24,106 bases of DNA, from the NCBI GenBank assembly GCA_003558335.1, contig PWMA01000050.1, positions 1-24,106 of the forward strand, written 5' to 3'. Below the pieces are notes generated by a model. That model worked only from the letters and a program-made list of their open reading frames with translations, ran no database searches and was not told the origin of the DNA. How positions within the stretch are numbered: position 1 is the stretch's first letter; each line of letters begins with the position of its first letter. This document shows positions 6,392 to 14,270 of the stretch, piece after piece. A program made the position numbers and the translations under genes. This DNA comes from Candidatus Methanofastidiosia archaeon. Its GTDB lineage: Archaea > Methanobacteriota_B > Thermococci > Methanofastidiosales > Methanofastidiosaceae.

Positions 6392-7666
6392 ATGAATATC
6401 AGGGAATTTATCGCTCATGAAAAGGATATTATCAAAATTGATAGAGAGTTAGAAAGGTTTGAAATGGCAAAGTTAGTCTATGAAAACCCAACTAGCATAA
6501 TCGAGTTTAAGGACAAAGGATATGATGTCTTTTGTAACATCTGGTCTACTAGGGACCGCGTTGCAAATTATTTAAAGCTTGATAAATCAAAGATTCTTTT
6601 TTCTTTAAAGGAGGCGATGGATTGCCCAACCCCTTACAAAGTTTCAAACAAAAACCCTTTCTCAGAAATTAAAAACTTTGACCTAAGGAAAATTCCGATA
6701 CAGTACCACTACCCAAAAGACGGAGGGGCTTATGTTACATCAGGTGTTGTCTTTGCAAAGGATGAAAATGGTAATAGAAATATGTCTTTTCACAGAATGA
6801 TGGTAACAGGAAAGGATACCTTCACAATCAGGATAGTTCCAAGACACCTTTTTGCCATGTACAACGAGGCAAAGGCAAAAGGAAAAGAGCTAGATATTGT
6901 GCTTGTTATCGGACTTCCGCCTTATGTTTTACTTCCTGCCGCTATGTCAATATCTTATGGAATAAACGAGCTTGAAATTTCAAACTCTCTTAAACAGATG
7001 GGGATTGGAAGTGAGCTTAATGTTTTTAGATTTGATAACGGAATCGATGTCCCCACATCTTCTCAGTTTGTCTTTTGTGGCAAAATAACATTAGAAGAAG
7101 GCGATGAAGGGCCATTTGTAGATATAACAGGAACATATGATTTTGTTAGACAGCAGCCTGTTGTAAAGATTGAAAAGGTCTACCAGGCAAAGGATGCATT
7201 TTTCCATGCGCTTATGCCAGCAGGCTATGAGCATTTTCTTTTGATGGGAATGCCTAGAGAGCCTATAATATATGAGGGCGTGTCAAAAGTTGTACCAAAA
7301 GTTTATGGCGTAAGGCTCACTGAAGGTGGTGATTGCTGGCTACATGGAGTTGTATCTATTAAGAAACAGAAGGAAGGCGATGGTAAAAACGCCATAATGG
7401 CTGCTCTTGCTTCACACCCTTCAATGAAAAAAGTTGTTATCGTTGATGAGGATATCGATATCTACTCAGATACAGATGTTGAATGGGCAATTGCAACAAG
7501 ATTTCAGGCCGATAGAGATCTCTTGATTGTATCAAACGCTGCAGGCTCAAGCCTTGATCCATCAGTTAAAGGCGATGGCACCTCCTCAAAGATGGGGCTA
7601 GATGCAACGATGCCTCTAAAAGATAACGATGGATACAAAAGGGCAATTAACTTTTTTAAAAAATAA
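6392..7666 (+). CDS. UbiD family decarboxylase, possibly anhydromevalonate phosphate decarboxylase
   Basis: 424 residues, full length for an archaeal UbiD-family enzyme. Family blocks are GAYVTSG at 112-118, HRMMV at 134-138, RIVPRH at 147-152, the EEGDEGPFVDITGTY block at 235-249, and VDEDIDIYS at 351-359 with EWAIATRFQADRD. These enzymes use prenylated FMN, made by a UbiX protein not seen here, for non-oxidative decarboxylation. In most archaea one UbiD homologue converts trans-anhydromevalonate 5-phosphate to isopentenyl phosphate in the modified mevalonate pathway; with no aromatic-degradation or quinone genes nearby, that is the most economical guess. A role in menaquinone-type synthesis or another decarboxylation cannot be excluded. 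An AGGTG site precedes the ATG. It may be co-transcribed with nreA, with no evident functional link. It converges on the gene ending at 7672. Confidence 0.88.
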   Translation: MNIREFIAHEKDIIKIDRELERFEMAKLVYENPTSIIEFKDKGYDVFCNIWSTRDRVANYLKLDKSKILFSLKEAMDCPTPYKVSNKNPFSEIKNFDLRKIPIQYHYPKDGGAYVTSGVVFAKDENGNRNMSFHRMMVTGKDTFTIRIVPRHLFAMYNEAKAKGKELDIVLVIGLPPYVLLPAAMSISYGINELEISNSLKQMGIGSELNVFRFDNGIDVPTSSQFVFCGKITLEEGDEGPFVDITGTYDFVRQQPVVKIEKVYQAKDAFFHALMPAGYEHFLLMGMPREPIIYEGVSKVVPKVYGVRLTEGGDCWLHGVVSIKKQKEGDGKNAIMAALASHPSMKKVVIVDEDIDIYSDTDVEWAIATRFQADRDLLIVSNAAGSSLDPSVKGDGTSSKMGLDATMPLKDNDGYKRAINFFKK

Positions 7667-7671
7667 TTTAT

Positions 7672-8511
7672 CTATTTTTTACTTCGTTTTTTATATCTAT
7701 ACGCTAGGTATGAAATCACAATCAAAAATACTAAAATCATGTACAAAGGCAGAGGATTTGTTTTTTGCTCTTGAGTACTACCAAGCCATGTAAAAATATT
7801 TTTTGCAAAATCTCTATTTCCTAAATCTCCTATCTTTCCATTGTCAAAGATAAACGAGCTTCCTATGACCAATACTTTTCCATCCCCTTTTTCTGAAGCT
7901 GCAACTACTACGACATCTTCTCCACTAAGAGGCTCACTTCCAATAGCATAGGCATATTCGCTTTCTTTAGTTATTGCAAAGGCATTTTCTTTTATTTCAA
8001 GCGAGGCTGGTCTGTAAAGGCTTATTGCAAAAACATCTTCTGTTGTCGGATGCTCAGCAAAATGGCGAAAAACTGGCATACCGCAACACCCCTCGGAACC
8101 ATCTACTATATTTTTCATTACTCTTATTCCAAAAGGCTCTAGAAATAAATTAATAGAGTCTCTTGTTGCGTCAATCATGCCTATCTCGTTTGATACAAGT
8201 AAAATAACGCTTCCTCCATTTTCAACAAATCTTTTGAGAGCATCTACTTCACCGCTATCAAAAGGATTGTCAGGGTCCCACATTAGGACGATGTCAACAC
8301 CAGTAAGCGATTGATCTGTAAAAGGAACATCGTTTACCCTATAGTTAAAACCCATTTCTGAAAGCTCATCAAAAAGAAACCTCGCACTAGTTTCAGGATT
8401 TCCCCACCAGTTGTCTGAATCGTGATACCTATCAACAAGTATTGTACTATCTGCAGAAACTAAAGTTACAGACAATAACAATATAGAAATAACTATGAGA
8501 AACCTCTTCAT
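7672..8511 (-). CDS. Exported, membrane-anchored GATase-like (DUF4350-type) protein
   Basis: 279 residues. A signal peptide (MKRFLIVISILLLSVTLVSA) is followed by an extracytoplasmic domain that resembles class I glutamine amidotransferase-like folds: TILVDRYH, GVDIVLMWDPDNPFDSGEVDALKRFVENGG and VLVIGSSFIFDNG. Near 141-145 a Glu-Gly-Cys-Cys-Gly loop carries two adjacent cysteines, but I see no Cys-His-Glu triad arrangement, so binding rather than catalysis is likely. A single membrane helix at about 253-270 and a basic tail (YRYKKRSKK) anchor it with the domain outside. Such proteins are known as DUF4350 or IFT52/GldG-like. It has its own TATA box at 8533-8540 and no SD, so it is probably leaderless. 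It is of the same general type as the protein at 12798-14270 but lacks the helical domain. Confidence 0.65.
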   Translation of the reverse strand: MKRFLIVISILLLSVTLVSADSTILVDRYHDSDNWWGNPETSARFLFDELSEMGFNYRVNDVPFTDQSLTGVDIVLMWDPDNPFDSGEVDALKRFVENGGSVILLVSNEIGMIDATRDSINLFLEPFGIRVMKNIVDGSEGCCGMPVFRHFAEHPTTEDVFAISLYRPASLEIKENAFAITKESEYAYAIGSEPLSGEDVVVVAASEKGDGKVLVIGSSFIFDNGKIGDLGNRDFAKNIFTWLGSTQEQKTNPLPLYMILVFLIVISYLAYRYKKRSKK

Positions 8512-8532
8512 ATAACCAACTGTATATTTTTG

Positions 8533-8540
8533 TTTATAAA
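8533..8540 (-). promoter_or_regulatory. TATA box for the GATase-like gene
   Basis: TTTATAAA on the minus strand, centred about 25 bases before the ATG at 8511; leaderless start predicted. Confidence 0.6.
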
Positions 8541-8552
8541 TATTTATTAATT

Positions 8553-8939
8553 TTATCTATCAAAAAATCTTCTCTGCACCATAATGCAGCTGTCATAGAC
8601 AACATCTATTCCATTACTCTTGCAAAAAGATATCGCCTTTTCAGATTCAGAACCAGGCTGCATCCAGATCTTGTCGATGCCATATTCCTTACACTCTCTT
8701 ACCACAGTCTCTGTGATGTTTGGCGGAACTACAGTATTTACGACATCTACTTTTTCATCTATCTTGGAAAGTGAGTGGTAGCATACATCACCCTCTACAG
8801 ATTCTGCATTTGGATTTACAGGTATGACGTTATACCCTGCATCCCTTAAATCTCTGTATATAATGTTCCCATACTTATTTCTGTTGTCTGACGCCCCAAC
8901 TATGGCTATTATATTTTTTTTATCAAGAAAAACTTTCAT
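8553..8939 (-). CDS. CoA-binding domain protein (YccU type)
   Basis: 128 residues from the chosen ATG. It is a lone Rossmann-type CoA-binding domain (CoA_binding_2 family): IIAIVGASDNRNKYGN at the nucleotide-binding loop, AGYNVIPVNPNAESVEGDVCYHSL, VDVVNTVVPPNIT and KIWMQPGSESEKA. It corresponds to the first domain of succinyl-CoA synthetase alpha without the catalytic part, so a CoA-binding or regulatory role is likely and no reaction can be assigned. A GTG at 8954 that overlaps the previous stop would add five residues. I prefer the ATG at 8939 because the near-perfect SD AGGATGTGAT at 8959-8950 lies 10 bases before it, and because the family begins at this point. Second gene of the aminotransferase operon. 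Confidence 0.85.
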   Translation of the reverse strand: MKVFLDKKNIIAIVGASDNRNKYGNIIYRDLRDAGYNVIPVNPNAESVEGDVCYHSLSKIDEKVDVVNTVVPPNITETVVRECKEYGIDKIWMQPGSESEKAISFCKSNGIDVVYDSCIMVQRRFFDR

Positions 8940-8949
8940 ATTCAGGTAA

Positions 8950-8959
8950 ATCACATCCT
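8950..8959 (-). promoter_or_regulatory. SD site that decides the CoA-binding protein start
   Basis: AGGATGTGAT on the minus strand matches the archaeal SD consensus AGGAGGTGAT at nine of ten positions and overlaps the end of the aminotransferase gene. Spacing to the ATG at 8939 is 10 bases. Confidence 0.6.
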
Positions 8960-10102
8960 TCCAAGCTCTTTTTCAAGTCTATCCATGGCCTCAGAAAGGG
9001 CGCTTTTGGGGACATCGGCAAAAGAAAACCTTACATACCCATCCCAATCCTTTCCAAAGGATATCCCTGGAACACACAAAACCTTTGCAACCTTTAATAA
9101 AAACTTTGCAAACCCTAATGAGTCCATTCTATATGAAGAGACGTCTGAAAATGCGTAGTATGCTCCTTCAGGAAGATTTGATGGTAGCCCAATCTCATTT
9201 AGCCTCCTTAAAACAAAATCTCTTCTATTTTTGTACTCTTCAGTTGTGGCTTTTACAAAGTTCATTGAAGTAGTATCTTCTACAGCTTTTAGCGCTGCAA
9301 CTTGAATGAAGTCAGGAGCGCTTACAACTAAGCTATTGTGTATCGGCAAGATGTTGTTTATTATGTCCTCTGTTGCATGCATGTATCCTATCCTCCAGCC
9401 GGTCATGGAATAGGCCTTTGAAAACCCTGATAATGTGATAACATTATCCTTTCCATACTTTGCGATACTTTCATGCTGTTTTTCAAAAACAATGTACTCA
9501 TATATCTCATCTGAAATTACTAAAAAATCTTGGTTTACCGCCATATTTTGAAGTCTTTTGAGTTGCCTGCCTTCATAGATTTTTCCGGTAGGATTGTTTG
9601 GAACGTTTATTAACATTGCTTTAGTATTTTCATCCACTAAGTCCTCTATAGCCTCCAAATCAAGTGCAAAGTCTCCTTCTCTACAAGGAACTTCAACTAC
9701 ATCTGCCCCAACAAACTCTGACATAATTCTAAAAAAAGGGTGAGAAGGGGTCGGGATTATGACTTTATCCCCTCTCTCTACATAAGTTAAAAGCGAGGCA
9801 GATATTCCTTCGCTTACTCCAACTGTTACAAGTATCTCTTCAGGTGTGGCATCAATTTTATTGTAGTTTTGCATCTTGTTTGATAAGGCTACCCTTAACT
9901 CTTCAATTCCACGGGAGAGGGTGTATTTTGTATGCCCTTCATCAAGAGCTCTCTTTGCAGCGTTTATTATGGGAGGGGGAGTTTTAAATACAGGCTTGCC
10001 TTGGCCCATATTTATTAGCCCATCCACCTTCTTAGCTAGCTCATTCATCTCCTCTATGCCTGACAATTTAATTTTAGAAACACCTGAAGCTACCTTTACC
10101 AT
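8951..10102 (-). CDS. Class I/II pyridoxal-phosphate aminotransferase
   Basis: 383 residues, standard length for fold-type I aspartate/aromatic-type aminotransferases. Visible are the N-terminal MGQGKPVFKTPPPI, VTVGVSEGISASLL for phosphate binding, NVPNNPTGKIY with Asn170, ISDEIYEY with Asp198 and Tyr201, SGFSKAYSMTGWRIGY with the Schiff-base Lys229, and the carboxylate-binding Arg358 in GYVRFSF. Archaeal members of this size usually serve aspartate, aromatic amino acids or alanine; the substrate cannot be fixed from sequence. It is not a class III (ArgD) enzyme, so it is unlikely to be the acetylornithine aminotransferase despite the divergent argC. An 8-bp palindrome covers the start codon and the region up to the TATA box, suggesting repression. 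Next in the operon is the CoA-binding protein. Confidence 0.9.
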   Translation of the reverse strand: MVKVASGVSKIKLSGIEEMNELAKKVDGLINMGQGKPVFKTPPPIINAAKRALDEGHTKYTLSRGIEELRVALSNKMQNYNKIDATPEEILVTVGVSEGISASLLTYVERGDKVIIPTPSHPFFRIMSEFVGADVVEVPCREGDFALDLEAIEDLVDENTKAMLINVPNNPTGKIYEGRQLKRLQNMAVNQDFLVISDEIYEYIVFEKQHESIAKYGKDNVITLSGFSKAYSMTGWRIGYMHATEDIINNILPIHNSLVVSAPDFIQVAALKAVEDTTSMNFVKATTEEYKNRRDFVLRRLNEIGLPSNLPEGAYYAFSDVSSYRMDSLGFAKFLLKVAKVLCVPGISFGKDWDGYVRFSFADVPKSALSEAMDRLEKELGRM

Positions 10103-10121
10103 ACATTTTAATTTGTATGGT
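10098..10121. promoter_or_regulatory. Palindromic operator candidate at the aminotransferase promoter
   Basis: ACCATACA (10098-10105), eight spacer bases, then TGTATGGT (10114-10121): a perfect 8-bp inverted repeat. It covers the start codon at 10102-10100 and touches the TATA box, exactly where a bound dimer would block transcription start. The regulator is not identified. Confidence 0.5.
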
Positions 10122-10128
10122 TTATATT
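10121..10128 (-). promoter_or_regulatory. TATA box of the aminotransferase operon
   Basis: The minus strand reads AATATAAA, centred 22-23 bases before the ATG at 10102; leaderless start predicted. Confidence 0.5.
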
Positions 10129-10146
10129 TAATGATTTCGGTATAAC

Positions 10147-10154
10147 CTTAAAAG
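10147..10154 (+). promoter_or_regulatory. TATA box of the argCB operon
   Basis: CTTAAAAG, centred about 26 bases before the ATG at 10177, with no SD between. A weaker box than the others. Confidence 0.35.
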
Positions 10155-10176
10155 CAAAGTTTATCTATTTTTAATC

Positions 10177-11217
10177 ATGATAGCAAGCATAATAGGCGCT
10201 ACAGGATACACCGGAGGGGAGCTACTAAGGCTTCTTTTAAATCACAAGAAAACTGAACTTGGTATTTTGACCTCAGAAAGCTATGTCGGTAAAAAGGTAT
10301 CAGATGTCCATCCACATCTTAGCGATTTTATTGATCAAAGTTTTGTAGCCTTTGATGCAGAAGAGGTAATAAAAGGCTCAGATGTAATATTTGCAGCGTT
10401 GCCGCACGGCGCATCAAATGAGATTATCTCTAAAATTTACTCTTTAAATGAAGATACCACACTTATAGATTTAAGCGGGGACTTTAGATTTGATGACCTG
10501 TCCGTTTATCAGGAGTGGTATAAGATAGCCCATAGCGATCCAGAGCTAAATAAAAAGGCTGTCTTTGGACTTCCTGAGATCTACAAAGAAAAAATAAAAA
10601 AGGCAAAATTAGTAGCAAACCCTGGGTGCTATCCAACAAGTGCAATATTGGGCGCTGCTCCACTTTTAAATGAAAAGCTTGTAAAAAAGGATGTAATAGT
10701 CGATTCAAAATCTGGAGTTTCTGGGGCAGGAAAAAAATTAACATCTGTCACACATTTTCCAGAGGCAAATGAAAACTTCTCTGCATATGGGGTAGCAAAT
10801 CACAGACACTCTCCAGAGATTCAACAGGAAATGGAAAAACTTTTTGGAGGAGGTGTAAATCTCTCATTTACTCCACATCTTGTTCCAATTAACAGAGGAA
10901 TCCTAACAACAATCTACATGAACTTAAATAATTTTATGCAAACATCTGAAGTCTTAGACCTATTCAATGATTTCTATAAAGACGCCCCATTTGTCAGAGT
11001 CTTAGAGGAAGGAAAGCTTCCACAGGTAAAAGCAGTTTCAGGCTCAAATTATTGTGACATAGGGGTAAAATCAGATAAGAGAACTGGAAGAGTAATTGTT
11101 ATAACAGCAATTGACAATCTTGTCAAAGGAGCTTCAGGGCAAGCAATACAGAATATGAATATAATAATGGATTTTGATGAAAGAGAGGGACTCAAAGTAG
11201 TTCCACTATATCCTTGA
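10177..11217 (+). CDS. argC: N-acetyl-gamma-glutamyl-phosphate reductase (or LysW-linked equivalent)
   Basis: 346 residues, typical for ArgC. It reduces N-acetylglutamyl phosphate with NADPH to the semialdehyde, the third step of arginine synthesis. The NADP loop IIGATGYTGGELLRLL is at the very N-terminus, the catalytic Cys151 lies in LVANPGCYPTSAIL, FAALPHGAS is at 72-80, and HRHSPEI with the active-site histidines is at 209-215. GASGQAIQNMN near the end is also family-typical. Some archaea use the same enzyme on LysW-bound glutamate or aminoadipate (LysY). The partner kinase here looks like bacterial-type ArgB and no lysW is nearby, which favours the acetylated route. The start is the first codon in the frame and fits the leaderless pattern. 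It is the promoter-proximal gene of argCB; the two are nine bases apart. Confidence 0.93.
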   Translation: MIASIIGATGYTGGELLRLLLNHKKTELGILTSESYVGKKVSDVHPHLSDFIDQSFVAFDAEEVIKGSDVIFAALPHGASNEIISKIYSLNEDTTLIDLSGDFRFDDLSVYQEWYKIAHSDPELNKKAVFGLPEIYKEKIKKAKLVANPGCYPTSAILGAAPLLNEKLVKKDVIVDSKSGVSGAGKKLTSVTHFPEANENFSAYGVANHRHSPEIQQEMEKLFGGGVNLSFTPHLVPINRGILTTIYMNLNNFMQTSEVLDLFNDFYKDAPFVRVLEEGKLPQVKAVSGSNYCDIGVKSDKRTGRVIVITAIDNLVKGASGQAIQNMNIIMDFDEREGLKVVPLYP

Positions 11218-11220
11218 GGG
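11216..11220 (+). promoter_or_regulatory. SD site of argB
   Basis: GAGGG overlaps the argC stop codon (TGA at 11215-11217) and lies six bases before the argB ATG, linking the translation of the two genes. Confidence 0.7.
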
Positions 11221-11226
11221 AAAAAA

Positions 11227-12066
11227 ATGTTTGATGAACTTTACAATAACCTAGATGTTATTAAGGAACTTAACGGCAAGCTAGTTGTTATCAAATACGG
11301 TGGCCACGCCATGAAGGACGAATCTCTAAAAAAGGCATTTGCTAGGGATATTTCCATTATAAAGAGCTTGGGAGTTTTGCCAGTCATAATCCATGGCGGC
11401 GGGCCAGAAATAACCTCAATGCTTGAAAAACTTGGTATAAAATCTGAGTTTTATAAGGGACTTAGAATTACAGATAAAGACACGATGAAGGTTGTCGAGA
11501 TGGTCTTGCACGGCGTTGTCAATAGGGAGCTTGTTACTCTAATCAATAAAGAAGGAGAGTTTGCTGTTGGCATATCTGGAAGGGATAGCAGCATGGTTGA
11601 GGCAGAAAAAAAGACCTTTGAAGATGTTGACCTTGGTTTTGTTGGTGAGGTAAGGTCTGTTAACACCTGGCTTTTATGGAACCTTCTTGATGAAGGGTAT
11701 ATCCCTGTTATCTCTTCAATCGGTGAAGGCGAAGACGGAGGGTACAATGTCAATGCCGACGAATTTGCATATTCAATAGCTGCTGCAATGGGGGCAGACA
11801 AACTTTTATTGATAACAGATGTGGATGGCATCTATCTAAATCCAAAAGACCCTTCAACTAGAGTTCCTCTTTTAAATGAATCAGATGCCAATGATATGAT
11901 TCAAAGTGGAAAGATATCTGGGGGAATGATTCCTAAGGTATTGTCATCTATTTCAGCACTCAAAGAGGGGGTTGGCGAGGTTCATATTATCAAAGGAGAT
12001 TTAAAAAACGCTTCGCTCAAAGCTCTAATAGACCCTAAAAACACTGGAACTATAATAGTCCTATGA
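11227..12066 (+). CDS. argB: Acetylglutamate kinase
   Basis: 279 residues of the amino acid kinase fold, phosphorylating N-acetylglutamate with ATP in arginine synthesis. Visible are VIKYGGHAM with Lys23, the glycine loop HGGGP at 56-60, GLRITD with Arg80, AVGISGRDSS, YNVNADEFA at 173-181, LLITDVDGIY, and GMIPKV with Lys237. The long form and the GLR-TD and GRD blocks resemble bacterial ArgB more than the shorter archaeal LysZ. I see no extra N-terminal helix of the arginine-inhibited hexameric type; the first 15 residues are short, so feedback control by arginine is uncertain. The gene is translationally linked to argC. Its TGA overlaps the end of the convergent dph6 gene by six bases. No argJ, argD or argF is in the window. 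Confidence 0.92.
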   Translation: MFDELYNNLDVIKELNGKLVVIKYGGHAMKDESLKKAFARDISIIKSLGVLPVIIHGGGPEITSMLEKLGIKSEFYKGLRITDKDTMKVVEMVLHGVVNRELVTLINKEGEFAVGISGRDSSMVEAEKKTFEDVDLGFVGEVRSVNTWLLWNLLDEGYIPVISSIGEGEDGGYNVNADEFAYSIAAAMGADKLLLITDVDGIYLNPKDPSTRVPLLNESDANDMIQSGKISGGMIPKVLSSISALKEGVGEVHIIKGDLKNASLKALIDPKNTGTIIVL

Positions 12067-12747
12067 CTTTTCACTAACTCTAACTGACTCTATAACTAAG
12101 ACTCCGCTAGATTTTTCTTTTAATATTTTTGATTTTTCAATTACAAGCTTTTTTTTAAATATCGGGCAATCTGTAACAAAAGTTTCATATTCTCCTCCCT
12201 CACCTGCCACGTGAACCCCATACTTACTATTCAAAAACTTTAATCTTTCTAGCAGTTTTCGATCGATTACCTTTCCTAAAAAGGATTCGTCAAGTCCAAG
12301 GGCAGAAACAGAGACGATGACAACGCTAAATCCCTCTTTAATAAGAGACTCCATATATCTAACTGCATCAATCTTCCATAAAGGCGCATAATGGAACAAC
12401 CCATAACGGTCAGCTATCTTCTGTATCCTTTCCCTCTGATAATTTGATTCTATGGCACCTGTAACAATACCCTCAATCCCTTTTTCTTTTACGAGTTCAG
12501 AGATTATCTCTTCTAACTCTTTTACTTCCTTCTCTTTTTCACCCTTGACACGTTTTATTATAAGAGGGATTTCCATAGCTTCAGCTTGAAATTTTGTCAA
12601 AGATATGTTTGGCACATGAAACATATAGGAATCATCCCTTTCTGACTCAAGAGATAAAAGGCATAGAACTTCGTGACCTTCCTTTATTGCAAGATGTGTT
12701 GCAAAAAGAGAGTCTTTTCCACCAGAAAAAAGAGATACCATCTTCAT
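12061..12747 (-). CDS. dph6: Diphthine-ammonia ligase (ATP pyrophosphatase family)
   Basis: 228 residues, the MJ0570/DUF71 family. The PP-loop SGGKDS is at 8-13, a YMFHVPN segment near 41-47, GIVTGAIESNYQRERIQ near 93-109, and the signature GEGGEYETFVTDCPIF at 182-197. The enzyme uses ATP and ammonia to amidate diphthine to diphthamide on elongation factor 2, the last step of that pathway. The dph2 gene for the first step is also in this window at 20748, but in another operon. The gene stands alone on the minus strand, and its TATA box is shared with the divergent gene at 12798. Its start lies about 24 bases from that box, so the mRNA is leaderless. Confidence 0.88.
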   Translation of the reverse strand: MKMVSLFSGGKDSLFATHLAIKEGHEVLCLLSLESERDDSYMFHVPNISLTKFQAEAMEIPLIIKRVKGEKEKEVKELEEIISELVKEKGIEGIVTGAIESNYQRERIQKIADRYGLFHYAPLWKIDAVRYMESLIKEGFSVVIVSVSALGLDESFLGKVIDRKLLERLKFLNSKYGVHVAGEGGEYETFVTDCPIFKKKLVIEKSKILKEKSSGVLVIESVRVSEKS

Positions 12748-12764
12748 AAGCCAAATTGTCTCAT

Positions 12765-12777
12765 AAAATTTATATAC
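12765..12777. promoter_or_regulatory. Shared TATA element for two divergent leaderless genes
   Basis: AAAATTTATATAC gives TTTATATA on the plus strand (12769-12776), about 25 bases before the ATG at 12798, and TATAAATT on the minus strand (12774-12767), about 24 bases before the ATG at 12747. No other good box exists in the 50-base gap. Confidence 0.6.
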
Positions 12778-12797
12778 TTTATGTGATAATATAGTTT

Positions 12798-14270
12798 ATG
12801 AAGAAACTTATAGGGTACTCTGTATTAGGAATTCTAATTTTTTCAATATTTTCTCCTTTAGTTTTTGCTGAAAATCAGGACATTCTGTTTTACGGCAAAA
12901 GCCTTGGGGCAATTGAAGATTCAATTATGGTTAACTACAACATCACTAAGACTCAGCAGATACCTCAAAATCTCTCTCCTTATAGCGTAGTTGCCTTGAT
13001 AACTCCTGAGAGGACTATATCTACTTCGGAAGTCTCACGATTGCTTGACTATGCCTACGATGGCGGCGCACTTGTTGTTATAGGTGAAGATTTTACCGAA
13101 GCAGCCTCTATATCTCAGTTAAATCGGCTTTTATCCTCTTTGAATATAACTATTAATATAGATAGATTGTATGATGATGTCAACAACGTTGATTTTAACA
13201 CCCGTGTTTTAATAAGAGGGGATAGGAACTATCTACCTACAAGAGGTGTTTCTAAGTTCGTTTATCCAAGCGGGGCCACTCTAAGAGGAACATTTGATTC
13301 GATTTTAAGAAGTAACACCACTTCCTACTCAAAGAACTATGACGAATTTGAGTTATATAGTAGAGGCCACAGACCTCCTGTTTCTGGATATGTAAGACAT
13401 GGTGATGGCATTGTTATAATTGTAGGTGATAGATCTCTATTTGAAGATACATTTGTAGTTCAAGAAGATAACGCTCTTTTTGCCTTAAATCTATTTGACT
13501 TTGCCGCAGGAAATAACTATCTTATCTTTGAGAGAGTTCAATATAAACAGTACTATGATGAAGATGTAGAGGAATTTCTACCAAAGTTTGAACTAATGAA
13601 AAATGAAGGGTTTTCTGAGCTTAAACCAACTCAAACAAATAGGATAAACTCTTGGATTAGCCAGGCTGAAAACAGCTACTCTTTTGGACTTTACAGGGAT
13701 GCATACAACACTATATTACGTGCAATAACTCTCTTTGAATCTGAAATGAAATCACTTGACGATGAGTTTTATGAAAAACTAGATTTAGCAAAACAGTATG
13801 AACTTGAAGCTAGAAGAATTGGAATATCTGTGGCAGACCAGGCAGTTTTCGATGAAGGGGTATACTATCTCAATCAGGCCGAAAAAGAGACTAATCTTGT
13901 CAAGAGAACTGAACTAATAGACAATGCCCTAGATATACTTGAAAAATTTGGTAAAAGGGATATTCAAAAAGCAAGGACAGAAATTGATACTGCCAATAGC
14001 AAGTTAAGGGACGCTAGAAGGACACTCTTCTATGACTATGATGTTAAGAGAGCAGAAGAGTTTTTAATTGAAGCAAAAGTTCACTATAACGAAGGAGAGT
14101 ATCCTGAAGCTACATTTAAAGCAGAAGAGTCGCAGAGGTACTCTGAGAGAGCAATAAGGAAATACAACATATTTAGGGTAATAATCGGGCTCGGACTTTT
14201 ATTGGTCGTACTCTTATTTATGATTTTGACCAAGAGGATTTTATCATGGAGAACAGAAAAGGAAAAATAA
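12798..14270 (+). CDS. Exported membrane protein with GATase-like and helical-repeat domains
   Basis: 490 residues. A signal peptide ends near residue 24 (PLVFA/EN). Residues about 27-245 form an alpha/beta domain of the GATase-like type: DILFYGKSLG, VVALITPERTISTSEVSRLLDYAYDGGALVVIGEDF and GDGIVIIVGDRSLFED. Residues about 260-455 are almost all helical, with repeated Ala/Glu/Tyr-rich pairs (AENSYSFGLYRDAYNTILRA, AKVHYNEGEYPEATFKAEES), probably TPR-like or a coiled-coil stalk. One membrane helix at about 460-479 leaves a short basic cytoplasmic tail. I infer an outward-facing binding protein; no catalytic residues stand out. It overlaps the SpoIIM-family gene by 25 bases, so the two probably form one membrane complex. 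The leaderless start is set by the shared TATA box. Confidence 0.68.
   Translation: MKKLIGYSVLGILIFSIFSPLVFAENQDILFYGKSLGAIEDSIMVNYNITKTQQIPQNLSPYSVVALITPERTISTSEVSRLLDYAYDGGALVVIGEDFTEAASISQLNRLLSSLNITINIDRLYDDVNNVDFNTRVLIRGDRNYLPTRGVSKFVYPSGATLRGTFDSILRSNTTSYSKNYDEFELYSRGHRPPVSGYVRHGDGIVIIVGDRSLFEDTFVVQEDNALFALNLFDFAAGNNYLIFERVQYKQYYDEDVEEFLPKFELMKNEGFSELKPTQTNRINSWISQAENSYSFGLYRDAYNTILRAITLFESEMKSLDDEFYEKLDLAKQYELEARRIGISVADQAVFDEGVYYLNQAEKETNLVKRTELIDNALDILEKFGKRDIQKARTEIDTANSKLRDARRTLFYDYDVKRAEEFLIEAKVHYNEGEYPEATFKAEESQRYSERAIRKYNIFRVIIGLGLLLVVLLFMILTKRILSWRTEKEK

Noticed and set aside
8940..8954. GTG start at 8954 for the CoA-binding protein
   Set aside because: The ATG at 8939 has the stronger SD and matches the usual family N-terminus.
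8951..10102. argD (acetylornithine aminotransferase) next to argC
   Set aside because: Motifs are of class I/II, not class III, and the gene has its own regulated promoter on the other strand.
11451..11831. 126-codon minus-strand frame inside argB
   Set aside because: It lies wholly inside a well-supported gene, has no promoter or SD, and is composed of Ser/Pro-rich residues typical of an antisense shadow.
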